This document shows positions 10,209-21,045 of a stretch of DNA of 64,000 nt, one piece after another. Position 1 is the stretch's first letter, and every line of letters starts with the position of its first letter. Location: the NCBI RefSeq assembly GCF_041146795.1, contig NC_135173.1, forward strand, positions 68,425,251 to 68,489,250, given 5' to 3'. Under the pieces are notes generated by a model, which was given only the letters and a program-made list of their open reading frames with translations, was not told the DNA's origin and did not search any database. Origin of the DNA: Maylandia zebra (lineage: Eukaryota; Chordata; Actinopteri; Cichliformes; Cichlidae). The position numbers and the translations under genes are program-made.

Positions 10209-13200
10209 GCAGCAGATTAAAGCTGAGGAGACGTGCAGGAGAGACAGTCGGCAGTGAGAGGAAGCCTCAGTGTCTCTCGCTGCGCTCTTATTCCCGTCAC
10301 GTATGAAGCAAGCTGCAGTCACAGTCTGTGTGTGTGTCTGTGTGTACGTGTGTGTGTTTGCACCACGTGCAATCAGCTCACGTTTCCTGGCAGCAGAGAA
10401 AGCCTGAGAGGCCAAACGGGAGGAAAACCCCAGAAACACTCAAAGGCTACGTTCACTCTGCAGGTCTTGATGCTCAATTCCGATTTTTTGATCAATTCCG
10501 ATGTTTTGATCAAATCCCATTTTTTTGTCTGCTCGTTCACACTACAAATAAAATGCGACAGCAAACGCGCTCTAGTGTGAACGCTCAAAGCCCGCATGCG
10601 CAAAAGAAGACGTCACACACAACGTGCTCAGTTTAGACCCAGAGCAACAGTATGTTTGACTGATGGCCTTAATATAAAGACTTGTTTTGGACTTTTATTT
10701 ATTTATTTTGCTTTAAGTTATTTTGTTATTGACATAATAATGTAAATAACCTAATAATGATCCTTGTTGCTGTTTTAGAGGAGCGCTGCTTCAAAGGATA
10801 GTTGCAGATTATACAGAACAAATAAAATGTTCACGTTTCTCCAACGTTGTCTTCCCAACAGTTTCACTGGATGGACAGGAAGCGTTCGCGATGTTGGACG
10901 CTGATATTTGGCGTCTGTCTTGTGTCAGTGACGTAAAAGACGGATTTAATGCGACCTGACCATCAAGCAGCAGTCGCTTTCTGAAACATCAGATATGTGT
11001 CGGATTCAGCACCACATACCAAAGTGACCCAGGTCGGATTTGTGCCGTTCACGCTGTCACACCATGATCGGATATGAGTCGCAGAGGGTCAAAGAAGTCG
11101 GATTTGATGCGCTTTTGCCTGCAGTGTGACGCAGCCTAAGATTCACTGAAGCTTTCAGACTAACGATCGTCCCTGATATAGATATAAATATGAAGATGAT
11201 TGTATCTCCGGCCCTGAGGTGGCTCTTCATGTTAAACATGACCAGAGTTCGTAACGATGAGCCTGCAGTTTGTGCAGTAATCCTGCAGGCCGCTTGAACA
11301 CTCAGTTTGTCAGTTTTTTCTGCACTACGATGTCTGTGATGTCAGAGAGGGTGTGGTTGTTACCGGAACCACCAGTAAACAGAAACAGCTGGAGGAACAG
11401 TTTGCAGCTCCGTCACATGATCAGGTATAAAAAAAACATCTTAGAGAGAGAGAGTTTCACCAATATGCCAAAAACTGGGATGACCAGAAGTCGGCGTGGC
11501 GTCCACACCTGCAGGTTAAAGCTCCACGCAGAGAAGAGGCCAGATGTGACAACAGAGGCGAAACAGCGCCGTCTCGGGGGACGACCGTGGCTCAGGGGAT
11601 TGGGAAGCTCATCTGTAACAGGAAGGTTGTCAGTTCGATCCCCCTGCTCTCTGTCCTGGTCGTTGTGTCCTTGGGCAAGACACTTTACCCTACCGCCTAC
11701 TAGAGATGGACCGATCCGATATTACGTATCGGTATTGGCCCGATACTGACCTAAATTACTGGATCGGATATCGGAGAAAAATGGTAAATGGCCTGCATTT
11801 GTATAGCGCTTTTCTAGTCCATAGGACCCCAAAGCGCTTCACACTACATTCAGTCATTCACACACACATTCACACACTGGTGATGGCAGCTACATTGTAG
11901 CCACAGCTGCCCTGGGGCGCACTGACAGAGGCGAGGCTGCCGGACACTGGCGCCACCGGGCCCTCTGACCACCACCAGTAGGCAAACACGGGGTTAGTAT
12001 CTTGCCCAAGGACATTTGGCATGCAGCCAGGATGCAGCCTGGGATCGAACCACCGACTAGGGCTGGGCCATATTATACCGTTCACGGTAATACCGGTATA
12101 ATGTTAGGCAACGATAGGAAAATGAAATATCGCGATAGAATGGGAGTAAAACGCGCATGCGCAGTGCCTTTGTTTTCATACGCACATGGCCGATTGTTGG
12201 TTTGTAAAAATGGTGCAACTTCAGTGATGTGGAACTGGTTTGGTGTTTGTCCGTCAGATACACAACAAAGCACATTTTTTGCAGAACATGCAAGCGGCCG
12301 TTGTTATTGTCGTATTTGTCGGACTAAGATGCTCTTAAATCTGGGAGTAATCTGGGTCCCAAACTCCGTATATTTGACTTCAGGTCAAACAACACTGCAG
12401 CATCACTGAGAGTTAAAAACTGTCTAAATTCTTTCATCTTTAATAAAACGATCAGCATTGCTACTTTACCAGGTGTAACTATAAAGTTTAACTTCCAGGC
12501 ATCCATGAAAACAAAAGTTATTACATTTAACGGAGTTAGAAGTTAGCAGGAAGCTAGCGGAAGTTAGCTCGCTAGTTTCGCTAGTTACCTAAGCATGATA
12601 TAGCATGTTCTGACAGAGATTTCTGAAAAAAAATCAAACGTACAGCTCTGCTATCACTTCCAACATAAATGAAGACAGGAAACTAAACAGCAGTGACGTT
12701 TGTAGGGTTACTGAAGTTGGGCTAGCTGGTATATAATGATGTGCTACGTGATCGCTAGCGACACAGCTATGTTAGCATAACATAAACAGTGAAGCTGGAG
12801 GACGAACACTAACACTTTTCCACTTATAAAAGTTAACGTGAAGGTTCCTCATGGTTAGAGACAAATGCAATCGCATGGCAGGATACTGTAAACGGACCAA
12901 ACTTCAGTCAGGAGAACAACTGAGATAATCCATCCACAATACGAGGTTAGTCATTAATATACTGCAACAACATGGGAATAGAGCAGCTGCCAGAGAATTC
13001 AACATTAATGAAACAATGGTACAGAAGTGGAGGAAGCAAGAAGAATGAGTTTAATAAAGTTTGATTTATCTGACTGCTTTGTTTCGCTTAATGTGCCTTA
13101 TAATCCCGTGCACCTTATGGTCCGAAAAATGCGTACTGCACACTGCAGTTTAATGTTGCAAAGCACCTCTTTTTAACTTCAGTGGATATTATACATGGTT

Positions 13201-16200
13201 ATGCTCAGGATATGTCAGCACATTTCTACTGGAAATGCCTTTTGGTTAAACTTTCAGCAAGGAATTTGCATTTGCACTGTTACATTTTTATAAAGCTTTA
13301 ATGTACATAAAAACCAGCTTCTTGTTTAAGTGAAAATAAATGGAAGGTTTTCTTTTTGTGCTAGTAATGTTGTGGAGTTGTATTTTGTCTCGCATCAATT
13401 ATATCGTCGGTTATATCGTTATCGCAAATTTTCAAATATATATCGTGATAAATATTTTTGGCCATATCGCCCTGCTCTACCACCGACCTTCTGATTAGTG
13501 GCTGACCTGCTCTGCCACCTGAGCTACAGCCACCCCAGAAAAATAAAAAATGTAATCCGATCCATTAAATATCAAAAAAGCACCTCACAGAACTTGCGAC
13601 ACGGCGTAACTCGGCTCATAACCGTAGCACGTCGCAGCAGTGTGCTCACGTGATCGAGCGGCTGTGGCGTGCCCTGTGGTCTGGTTGAGTATTTGTACCC
13701 TCGCTACCAAACCAGCATTTCATCAACCGATATATGGAGCGACTGCCTCTCCTGCTGCTACTTCAATCATGAAACTGATCAATGATCAGCTGATCGTCTC
13801 TCTTGTTTGTTTTTGGCCCACTTTGCACCAGAAAGAGGAAACCAGCGGCTGAACAACAGCAGCACGTTTAAGCTTGATCAGCTGTTGTTAGAATGTATTT
13901 ATTATTACTTTCTACTCAAGGATCTTTTTCTACAGCTGACGCTGGTAACTGTGCAGGGGCGGATCTAGCAAAGTTTAGCCAGGGGGGCCGATAGGGCATG
14001 AACAGGGAAAAGGGGCACAAAGACATACTTTTCTTTCTTATTCTCATTTAAAATGTCGAGCTTTTAATAAATAATTATCTGACACCCAAAGTTTTAATCT
14101 GATGTAAAATGTATAGAAGTCCATTACTGTATATAGTAACTGTTAAGTCTAATATATCCTAGTAAGCTGTAGTACTTTTTCCATCTGTGTAGTTCTGTAG
14201 AAGGAAGATGTTGAATCTATTTAATATTTCTTGAAAAATAATTGATTTCTGTGCATTTTTTTTCACACTGCATCAAATTAAAGTTGATTACGTCGATTAA
14301 GCATCATGAGGTGGGGGGTGGGGGGGTTCATTTTTGAGGGAATCTAAAAGTGTGTCGACTAAACCCGGCTTGGCACCTGAACAACAATTTTCTAATCTGT
14401 TGTGCGGCGTGAACACGTCCTCCTTTCTCTGCCCCACTTTCCCTGCACGCTCCAACAGTTTGCACAGTTACTTCTTTTATGGTGTTTTCAGTGGGAGAGG
14501 GAAGCGTGCCAGTCGGCCTCGGAGCTGCAGTGGCCGATGGGAGTCGTTAATAACGCTCATCAGCATCGCTCGCGGTCAGACCTCCTCCTCAGCTCCTCAT
14601 TTGTTTTCCTCTTTGCATAAACCTCACATGGATTCACCCCTTCCTGCCCACAGTGCATTTACATGAGCAGGAAACCTGGCACGAGGTGTGTGTGTGATCA
14701 AACTGCAGAGCCTGAGCTGTGTGTCAGAAGGTGGATTAACACCTCGGCTCAGCTCTCCACGCTGATGTTTCCTCACTCTTCATGTTTTTCACGTGACCGG
14801 TCAGACGTTTCTTTCCTCACGCCGCCGTCAGCAGCCGAGCAGGAGTTTATGAAAACATGGGAGACGACAGACGCGACAGGTAGAGACAGACGCTCGGCTC
14901 TGGGTCGGAGAAAAACTTCCTCCCATCAATTTGAATCAGAAATGTTTAAACTATGTGAATTTTCGTAGTTTTCCCAGAAGTCAGTCGTTGGTGTGGTGAC
15001 GATGATTTTTAATGATTTGTCTGCGATTTCTCTCTGAAATCAGCCGCAGACCTCGTGTTTGTTCAGTTAGTTTGGGATCGAGGATGAAAATCAGCTGACA
15101 GTGAAACTCTCCTGTTTGCATAAAATGACTGAAGAGGATCATTAATGACGTTAGAGCATCTGCAGACGTCTGTCAGACACGAGGGACGCGGTGGGTTTGA
15201 AACGGTGAGGTGACCTGAGGGTCAGCTGTGTCGCTTCCATCATCTTCTGCTGCTTCTGATCAGCCGAACATCTGTGACCTCCAGAGTGTTTGCAGGTGCT
15301 CGGGTCAATCCTTCTTTAACTCAGAAACAAGCTGTTTTCGCTCCTCCCCCTTTAAGTCAAGTTTGTTCTGATTGGCTGCCCCTCACAGATAGCGTTAAAG
15401 GCCTTGTTTCTGACAGAGGAGCTGGAGCTGCACAGAACGTGGCGATGGCTCCTCACGAGCCTCAGCCGGGCTCGCATGAGTAAAAGCTGCACTGCTGCAG
15501 CTCAAGGAAACATGCAAATGAGCAAAACGTGACCAGCGTCACCATCCAGCGCTGTCGAGGCCTCGGGGGGTCGCACGGGGCCGGTCAGGTGTGTTGTCTG
15601 TGTCTGTAGATGGTGGAGGCCACAGTCAGCTGTGAGTGGCTCAGTGTGGAGATAATTATTCTGTGTGTGAAGCACCGTCCTGCAGTTAGAACAGGAGGCT
15701 GCAGGAGGGAAACCTCACCACTGTACTCTGTGCATGAATCAGCTTCCAGACTGTGAGCAGTTCTTGAGCCGAGCGCTGGCGCGCTCTTTGGCCGGGAGGT
15801 TAAACCTCCGTGTGTGTTGCACCGTGATGACACGTCGTGCTGTGATGTGTCATGAGAGCTTTGAATTTACTGTCCATTCATGTCTGTTTGGATGAGAGAC
15901 GCCTCTCCCTGAAGATGCTCACAGACACAGTACAGTAGTTTTCCAGGATTCCTGGTTTCTGCACAGAGATTATCCCAGATAGCACAAAATCACTACGTGG
16001 AAACTTAGTTAATGCACTCGATTAACTGATCATCAGCAGGTGAGAGCACCTCAGTGGAAGCAGAAGCTCTGGAGGTTTGCAGGAACGACGTCAGCGGTGA
16101 TCTTAAGGAAGCAGCTGTTTCTCCTCGTCAAGAGTTACGAGCTCGTTTCCAAACCCTCTGAACGGGCCTCCTTCACTAATATTTGCGTGACTCTGTGTAT

Positions 16201-19200
16201 CGTTCGTAACCATCAGTCCTGAGCAATATTATCTCCATAATGCCCCGCCCCCATTTCTCTGTGTAAGGAAACAGGTGAAGCAGAAAAACTGGTGATGATA
16301 AGCTGAGAGAGAAGCAGCTTTGCAAAGTGTTTCTACGGGAGTGACGACCGTTTAACAAATAAAGGAATAAATTAGTGCTGAATATGGTTTCCCCTCAGAT
16401 AATTGATCCTGTAAGGCAGGGGAACTCCAGGCCTCAGGGGCCGGCTCCTGCAGGTTTTAGTTTAGATTAGTTGATTGCCAGGCGTCTGGAGAACTTCATG
16501 TGACTTAAATCAGCGTCTAAAATCTGCAGCCCCCCCCCCTCCGCTGTAAGTGATGAATCCAGCAATGGTAGGAGTCATTTTCAATGAAAGATAAGAACAT
16601 TTAAGACATGATGAGGTAAGGGTTAATGGAATATGTTTAATCTGACTGGGGCCACGGTGCGAACCCTGAACACCGTCGTGGTGACGCGAGAGCTGAGCCT
16701 GTTCAGTGTTCACTGAGGGAGGCGGTTGGGGGCGGTGGTGGAGGGAGGAGGAGCCGAGTGAACCATGAATACCAAAGAGCTGCCGCAGAGCTCAGAGAGC
16801 TGTGCATGAATAAATGCTGCAAACATCGATGAAGTGAAACAACCTGTGGAGAAGAGTGGACCAGAACTCGTCCACAGCGATGAGACAGAGTGATGAAGTC
16901 ACTCAGGAGCGATTGTAGTTGTGTGCATTTCCTTCTAATCCAGTGTGTTTGTGTTCTCTGGGACTAAAAGGAGAACTTCTGGTATCACTGGGCCGCTCCC
17001 AGTACAGAAACTGCAGTTTGTGTTTGAGTCTAACCGAAGGTGCTGCTGTGTCCCGCAGGCTGCAGCTGATCGACGACTTGTCCTACGAAGACGTGAAGAA
17101 GTGTTACAGAGAATCGGTAAGTAAAACCTGCCCTCGCACAGAGCAGCAGGAGGTCCAGAGATGACAGCAGGGCAGCAGGAGTCTCCATGGGGACAGGGGT
17201 GTGTTTGTGTGGGTGTTTTGTGGGCAGGATCCACGTGAGTGGACAGAAAAGCTCAGGCGACCATCAGGAAGCAGCAGCAGCTCTAATCCCAAACATTTCT
17301 TTGGGTTTATCTGTTAGTTTAATGTTTTAGGACCAACGAGGCAGGATCAGAGAAGACGATGGAGACCTAGGTGTCGAGCTGCCGCTGACTGTTGTTTCAG
17401 TCTTTGTTGTCTCAGACAGGAAGAGGAAGGCAGGAAGTCTCGCAGAATAAAGCCGTACAGGTGTACGGGGGCAGGGCGGTGTGTACATGATGTAACGTCT
17501 GACCTACATGCGAGGAACCCAAACAATGCTCCAGAAACACGCCGCTCGGTTTGTAGTCAGCTGAGCTGGAGGAAGCGCTCAGATCTTTTGTTTCAGGTGA
17601 TACAAACTCAAAGCTGTTTCCCGATCACGCCTCAGGAATCAGCGCCAGCCTGTTGAAAGTAAAACACGCACCAGAGACGGGATGGGGTTGAGCTTCTGGG
17701 ATTATTTCCATAAATAATACACCATGAAATAAAACAACTTTCTGGGTTTTTCCCACTAAAATTATACAGTGAAATAACTTCCTGTTATTTCACTATGAAC
17801 CATAAAAAATGTCCTTTTATTTCAGTGCTTGGCTTATTAATAACAGGAAGTGACAGGAACGTCTCGGTTTTCACTATAAAACGAACATAAATGTACCATT
17901 AAACAAATAACATGAACCGATTTTTATTACAGATAAACTATCCAACAACAAATATACTGTCAATAACAGACAGCATGATGTTTGTTTGAATATAAAGAAC
18001 ATTTATTCATAAATATTCACTCTAATAAAAATAAACCTTTATTAAACAGGCTGCTGGTTATAAGCCACTAATGTCACAAATGAAACCACGTTTTCTGTTT
18101 GTTTTCATATGTAAATATCAGGTGCCAGTATATAACCATAAAGATGTTTTATTAAATGAAACTATAAATATGAATCTGTGGCTGATTTGTTTTTTCACTA
18201 TAAAGCAAATGTTTCCAACTATAAAATAAGTGAACTATAAAAGCACCGTGTTAATGTGTTTTTATCGTTAACTATAAAAACACAAACTCTGCGTCTCCTC
18301 CGCTGTAGACAAACAGGAAATGAGCTGCACGTCCTTCAGCCGTGATGGGAAACCTTTTGAACCTGGTGTTGTAAACGCTCTCCATGCAAACGTGTAATCG
18401 TGTGTTTTTGTGCGTCCACAGACTGTCAGCAAATACAACTCTCAGTACCACAAACTGTTCCAGGCGGTTCCTAAAGAAGAAGTCCTGATGAAAGGTACCG
18501 AGTGCAGCACTCACCGCCTGCTTTAGCTCACATGTGAAACCGTCAGCACGACACTTTGAAATCATTATTCGGTTCCTGTCAACGGCACCGCTCGCAAATC
18601 TCTCAGGGCGCTGCTATCCAGTCCAAGTCTGTGACCGTGTCGATGGCATGTGTCTATAACAAATGCAACAAATTCACCCAAAAACGCCTGAAACAGAAGA
18701 AATGAAAGTAGACGCCCCGGGGTGACCTCCACCCAGCGAGCTAGCCAGAAATCCCTCAGTAAAGAATGCCGCGAGAACAGTTTCTGCTTCCCAACCGATG
18801 TCTGATCTAAACTGTGTCCTGACATCTGCTCATCTGTCTGTCGAACGATCTCAGTCGGTTTACGCTAACACGATGCGCTCTCGCTGCAGCGTATTCCTGC
18901 GCTCTGCTCAGAGACATCCTGCTGCAGGGGCGACTCTACATCTCCAGGAACTGGCTGTGTTTCTACGCCAACCTGTTCGGCAAAGACATCAAGGTGAGCG
19001 ATGACATCACCTGTCACATGGCCACTTTGAATCAATTCAGTGAATTAATTTAAAGAAATCCCGTTCGGGGTCATGGAGCAGGTGGATCCGGTGCCCAGGG
19101 TTGGACGTCTGACCTTCTCAGGTTCAGCTTCAGGCGCCTCTCACCTGAGAAGCTCTGACTTTGTGCGTTTGTGTTTCCCGAGGCAGGTGTGCATCCCGGT

Positions 19201-21045
19201 GGTGTCGGTCCGGCTGGTGAAGAAGCACAAGACTGCGGGTCTGGTGCCGAACGGCCTCGCCATCACCATGGATACAGGACAGAAGGTATCCCCGCTGACC
19301 TGTCCAAGCATCATGTGATTAATGAGCTTTCTCTTTGCCTGCACCAGATGCAGAGTGATGACATCATCCGCTCTGCGCAGTCAGTCAGAATTATTCAGGC
19401 ATTTCTGATCTGACTCTGAGATTCGTTGAAGCGCCTGTAGAGCGCGCTCTCCTCTGCCACCGCTCGCACGCCGAGCAGGCGTTTGTTGGAGGGTCCGCGC
19501 TCACTGCTGATGGACGGGAATGTGTCGCTGTCTCGCCTCACAGGAGTATGAACTATTTAAAGGCTTTTGACCGCTTAAGCCCCGAGCCTAACTGATCTCC
19601 TGCCTTTTGCCGCCGTATCGGGAGCGTTGGGGCTTAAGAGGTTAAGAGTTCGCCTGTTTCTGTGAGATTTAAACTTTAAACATGATCGTGTTGTTCCGAT
19701 CAGCTGAAAATGAAAACCCGTTACGAGCTGCGAGTAGTTACCTAAAAATGGGATCGCAGATACAAGAGGAGGAGGGCTTCTCTGATCAGAAGAGGATGGA
19801 CGGATGAATGATGGGTGGATGATTCGATTGGTGGATGACAGAGGGATGGGTGGATGCTTTAAATCTGTGAGTGGCTCCTGTTGCCGGAGTTGGTTTAAAT
19901 GGAGGATTCAGAGGGCGGCGCCGAAGCTACGGTCCCGTCTGGACCTCGCTGCGATTGGGCGAACTGACTCTGAACGCCTTCTGTCTTTGTCTCCGTCCTC
20001 AGTACGTGTTTGTGTCCCTGCTGTCCCGAGACAGCGTCTACGACGTCCTCAGGAGGATCTGCACCCACCTGCAGGTCGGTCCACATTCAGCTTCCTGGTA
20101 ACGAATGTTTGATTCTGGCTCACCTGGCGTCCTCTGTCTGTGCTCAGGTGAACGGGAAGAGTCTGAGTCTGAAGCAGTACCTGGAGGAGCCCAGCTCGCT
20201 GTCCATGGTAACAGCCTCGTCGGCAGCTTCTCTGCTTTTTACAAAGGTGTGTCTCTGAACCTGCGTCTCTCTGTCAGGACGAGTTTCCAGAGGTGCTGAA
20301 ATGGAGACGGAAACCGTCGCTTCCCGCCGTCTCCTCCTCTCTCCCCGATTTGCTGGGAAACTCCACCCCCAGCCTCGCCACCACCACCACCTTCAGTGCT
20401 CACACGCTCACAGGTAGCCCCGTGCATCCGCCCGCCCACATTCAAAGGTAATGATGCGTTTACCCGTGTTCTCTGTCTCGTGCGTGTAGACTGCAGCCTG
20501 GAGACGGAGAAGATCCTGCTGACAGAGCCGGTACCTGAACTGGGCCACACAGAGTACCAGCTGCTCAGACTCTTCATCCTGCTGTGAGTCAGATCCAAAA
20601 CCAGCATACACAGCCGGTTCTTTCGTCTGCCGATTGGATGCAGAGCGAGGACGAACCTCCGGCTTTACTGCGCTTCTTCACAGGTGTGTCAGGTGTTTTT
20701 TACCTGTCTGTCTCTCTCAGAGTCTTCCTGCTGGTCCTGTCGTCCTGCTATCTGGCCTTCAGGGTTTGTCGTCTGGAGCAGCAGCTCAGCTTCCTGAGCA
20801 GCCAGCCGACGCTGAGAGAGAGGTACGCACCTGTGCAGGTGTATTCTCAGAAACTTTTCCCCTCACAGAGCCAAGACTTCAGGTTTTTAAATGATCCTTT
20901 TAAATCAGATAAAATCAACACAGCTTGATGCTCTGTGGCTGCATCGTGGAGCACATCCATCACGTATTCACAGAAATTTGCATGCGGCTTTTCCAGGTGT
21001 GGAGAAGTGCCCTGCTGGCTGGCCAATCAGAAGACAGGAACCTGA
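9889..21045 (+). CDS. gramd2a: GRAM domain-containing protein 2A
   Basis: Tail-anchored ER protein whose GRAM domain binds phosphoinositides at ER-plasma membrane contact sites (known for human GRAMD2A). Coding exons: 9889-9992, 17059-17116, 18422-18494, 18890-18993, 19187-19285, 20003-20074, 20148-20207, 20278-20413, 20490-20583, 20721-20822, and a tentative last exon 20997-21045. Chained they give 951 bp, 316 aa (human is about 354). Diagnostic blocks are KYNSQYHKLFQAVPKEE, LLQGRLYISRNWLCFYANLF, FGKDIKVCIPVVSV and YVFVSLLSRDSVYDVLRRIC, near-identical to human GRAMD2A rather than GRAMD2B. One membrane segment (FILLVFLLVLSSCYLAF) lies near residues 257-280, followed by a short basic/coiled tail. 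The start is the first of two adjacent ATGs at 9889 and 9892. The C-terminus after LRER is the weak point. Confidence 0.93.
10126..10205 (+). repeat. (GT)n microsatellite
   Basis: About 40 uninterrupted GT units in gramd2a intron sequence, long enough to be polymorphic. Open frames through it are artefacts. Confidence 0.97.
10445..11136. mobile_element. Non-autonomous DNA transposon (MITE-like) with GC-rich inverted ends
   Basis: The left end GGCTACGTTCACTCTGCAGG pairs with the right end CCTGCAGTGTGACGCAGCC as an imperfect inverted repeat. Near both ends there are several copies of a TTCACACT / GTCGGATT-type subterminal motif. Length about 690 bp, no transposase. No clear target duplication was seen, so the superfamily is left open. 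Confidence 0.6.
11581..11700 (+). mobile_element. tRNA-derived SINE head, interrupted
   Basis: Carries a tRNA-like A-box region (CGTGGCTCAGGGGATTGGG) and B-box (GTTGTCAGTTCGATCCCC), followed by GTCCTTGGGCAAGACACTTT. These are hallmarks of a polymerase III SINE. It stops where the next transposon begins at 11701, and its 3' half was not recognised beyond. Confidence 0.65.
11783..13536 (-). mobile_element. tRNA-derived SINE on the minus strand, split by a hAT-like element
   Basis: The reverse strand reads GTAGCTCAGGTGGCAGAGCA (A-box), then GGTGGTTCGATCCC (B-box), GTCCTTGGGCAAGATACT, GCGCTTTGGGGTCC and a tail GCGCTATACAAATGC. The SINE proper is 13488-13536 plus 11783-12057, about 320 bp; 12058-13487 is an insertion within it. 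The A and B boxes define it as tRNA-derived; the family (AFC or V-SINE type) is a guess. A body fragment of the same family lies at 60655-60830. Confidence 0.75.
12058..13479. mobile_element. Innermost hAT-like element of the nested stack
   Basis: 1422 bp, beginning TAGGGCTGGGCCATATTATA and ending GGCCATATCGCCCTGCTCTA, an imperfect inverted repeat. Flanked by a perfect 8-bp duplication, CCACCGAC, at 12050-12057 and 13480-13487. No transposase frame. Related to the fragment at 5870-6233. Confidence 0.88.
13961..14340 (+). repeat. Dispersed transposon-like repeat (GGGGCGGATCTAGC family)
   Basis: Begins GCAGGGGCGGATCTAGCAAA followed by TTTAGCCAGGGGGG, a start I associate with a widespread teleost repeat. 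The body is AT-rich and the right border is unclear. Confidence 0.4.
14341..17058. other. gramd2a intron without recognised exon
   Basis: Holds a relative of the TCAGAATAATCC repeat near 15305-15460 and a short repeat scrap at 16412-16470 (AACTCCAGGCCTCAGGGGCC). Reading frames are short, lack domains and do not connect by splice sites to neighbouring exons. Confidence 0.5.
17700..18290. repeat. Degenerate ACTATAAA-rich intron stretch
   Basis: An AT-rich part of gramd2a intron 2 in which CACTATAAA, AACTATAAA or the related GAAATAA recur at irregular 30-60 bp spacing (for example near 17870, 18170, 18195, 18235, 18272). Probably an eroded tandem array or AT-rich MITE. Confidence 0.4.

Larger units (their letters stand above)
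11701..13950. mobile_element. Outer hAT-like element of a nested stack
   Basis: Starts TAGAGATGGACCGATCCGAT and runs to 11782, where a SINE interrupts it. It resumes at 13537 (AATAAAAAATGTAATCCGAT, then CGTGATCGAGCGGC). The two flanks join seamlessly around an 8-bp duplication, AGAAAAAT, at 11775-11782 and 13537-13544, made by the SINE. The right terminus of this outer element was not identified, so the end coordinate is approximate. Confidence 0.6.

Noticed and set aside
10024-10439. Open frames with long Val-Cys or Thr-His runs on both strands
   Set aside because: They are translations of the GT microsatellite and have no domain or splice partners.
11581-11650. tRNA-like sequence with A and B boxes
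   Set aside because: Followed directly by SINE body sequence and lacking a proper acceptor-stem pairing, so a SINE head and not a tRNA gene.
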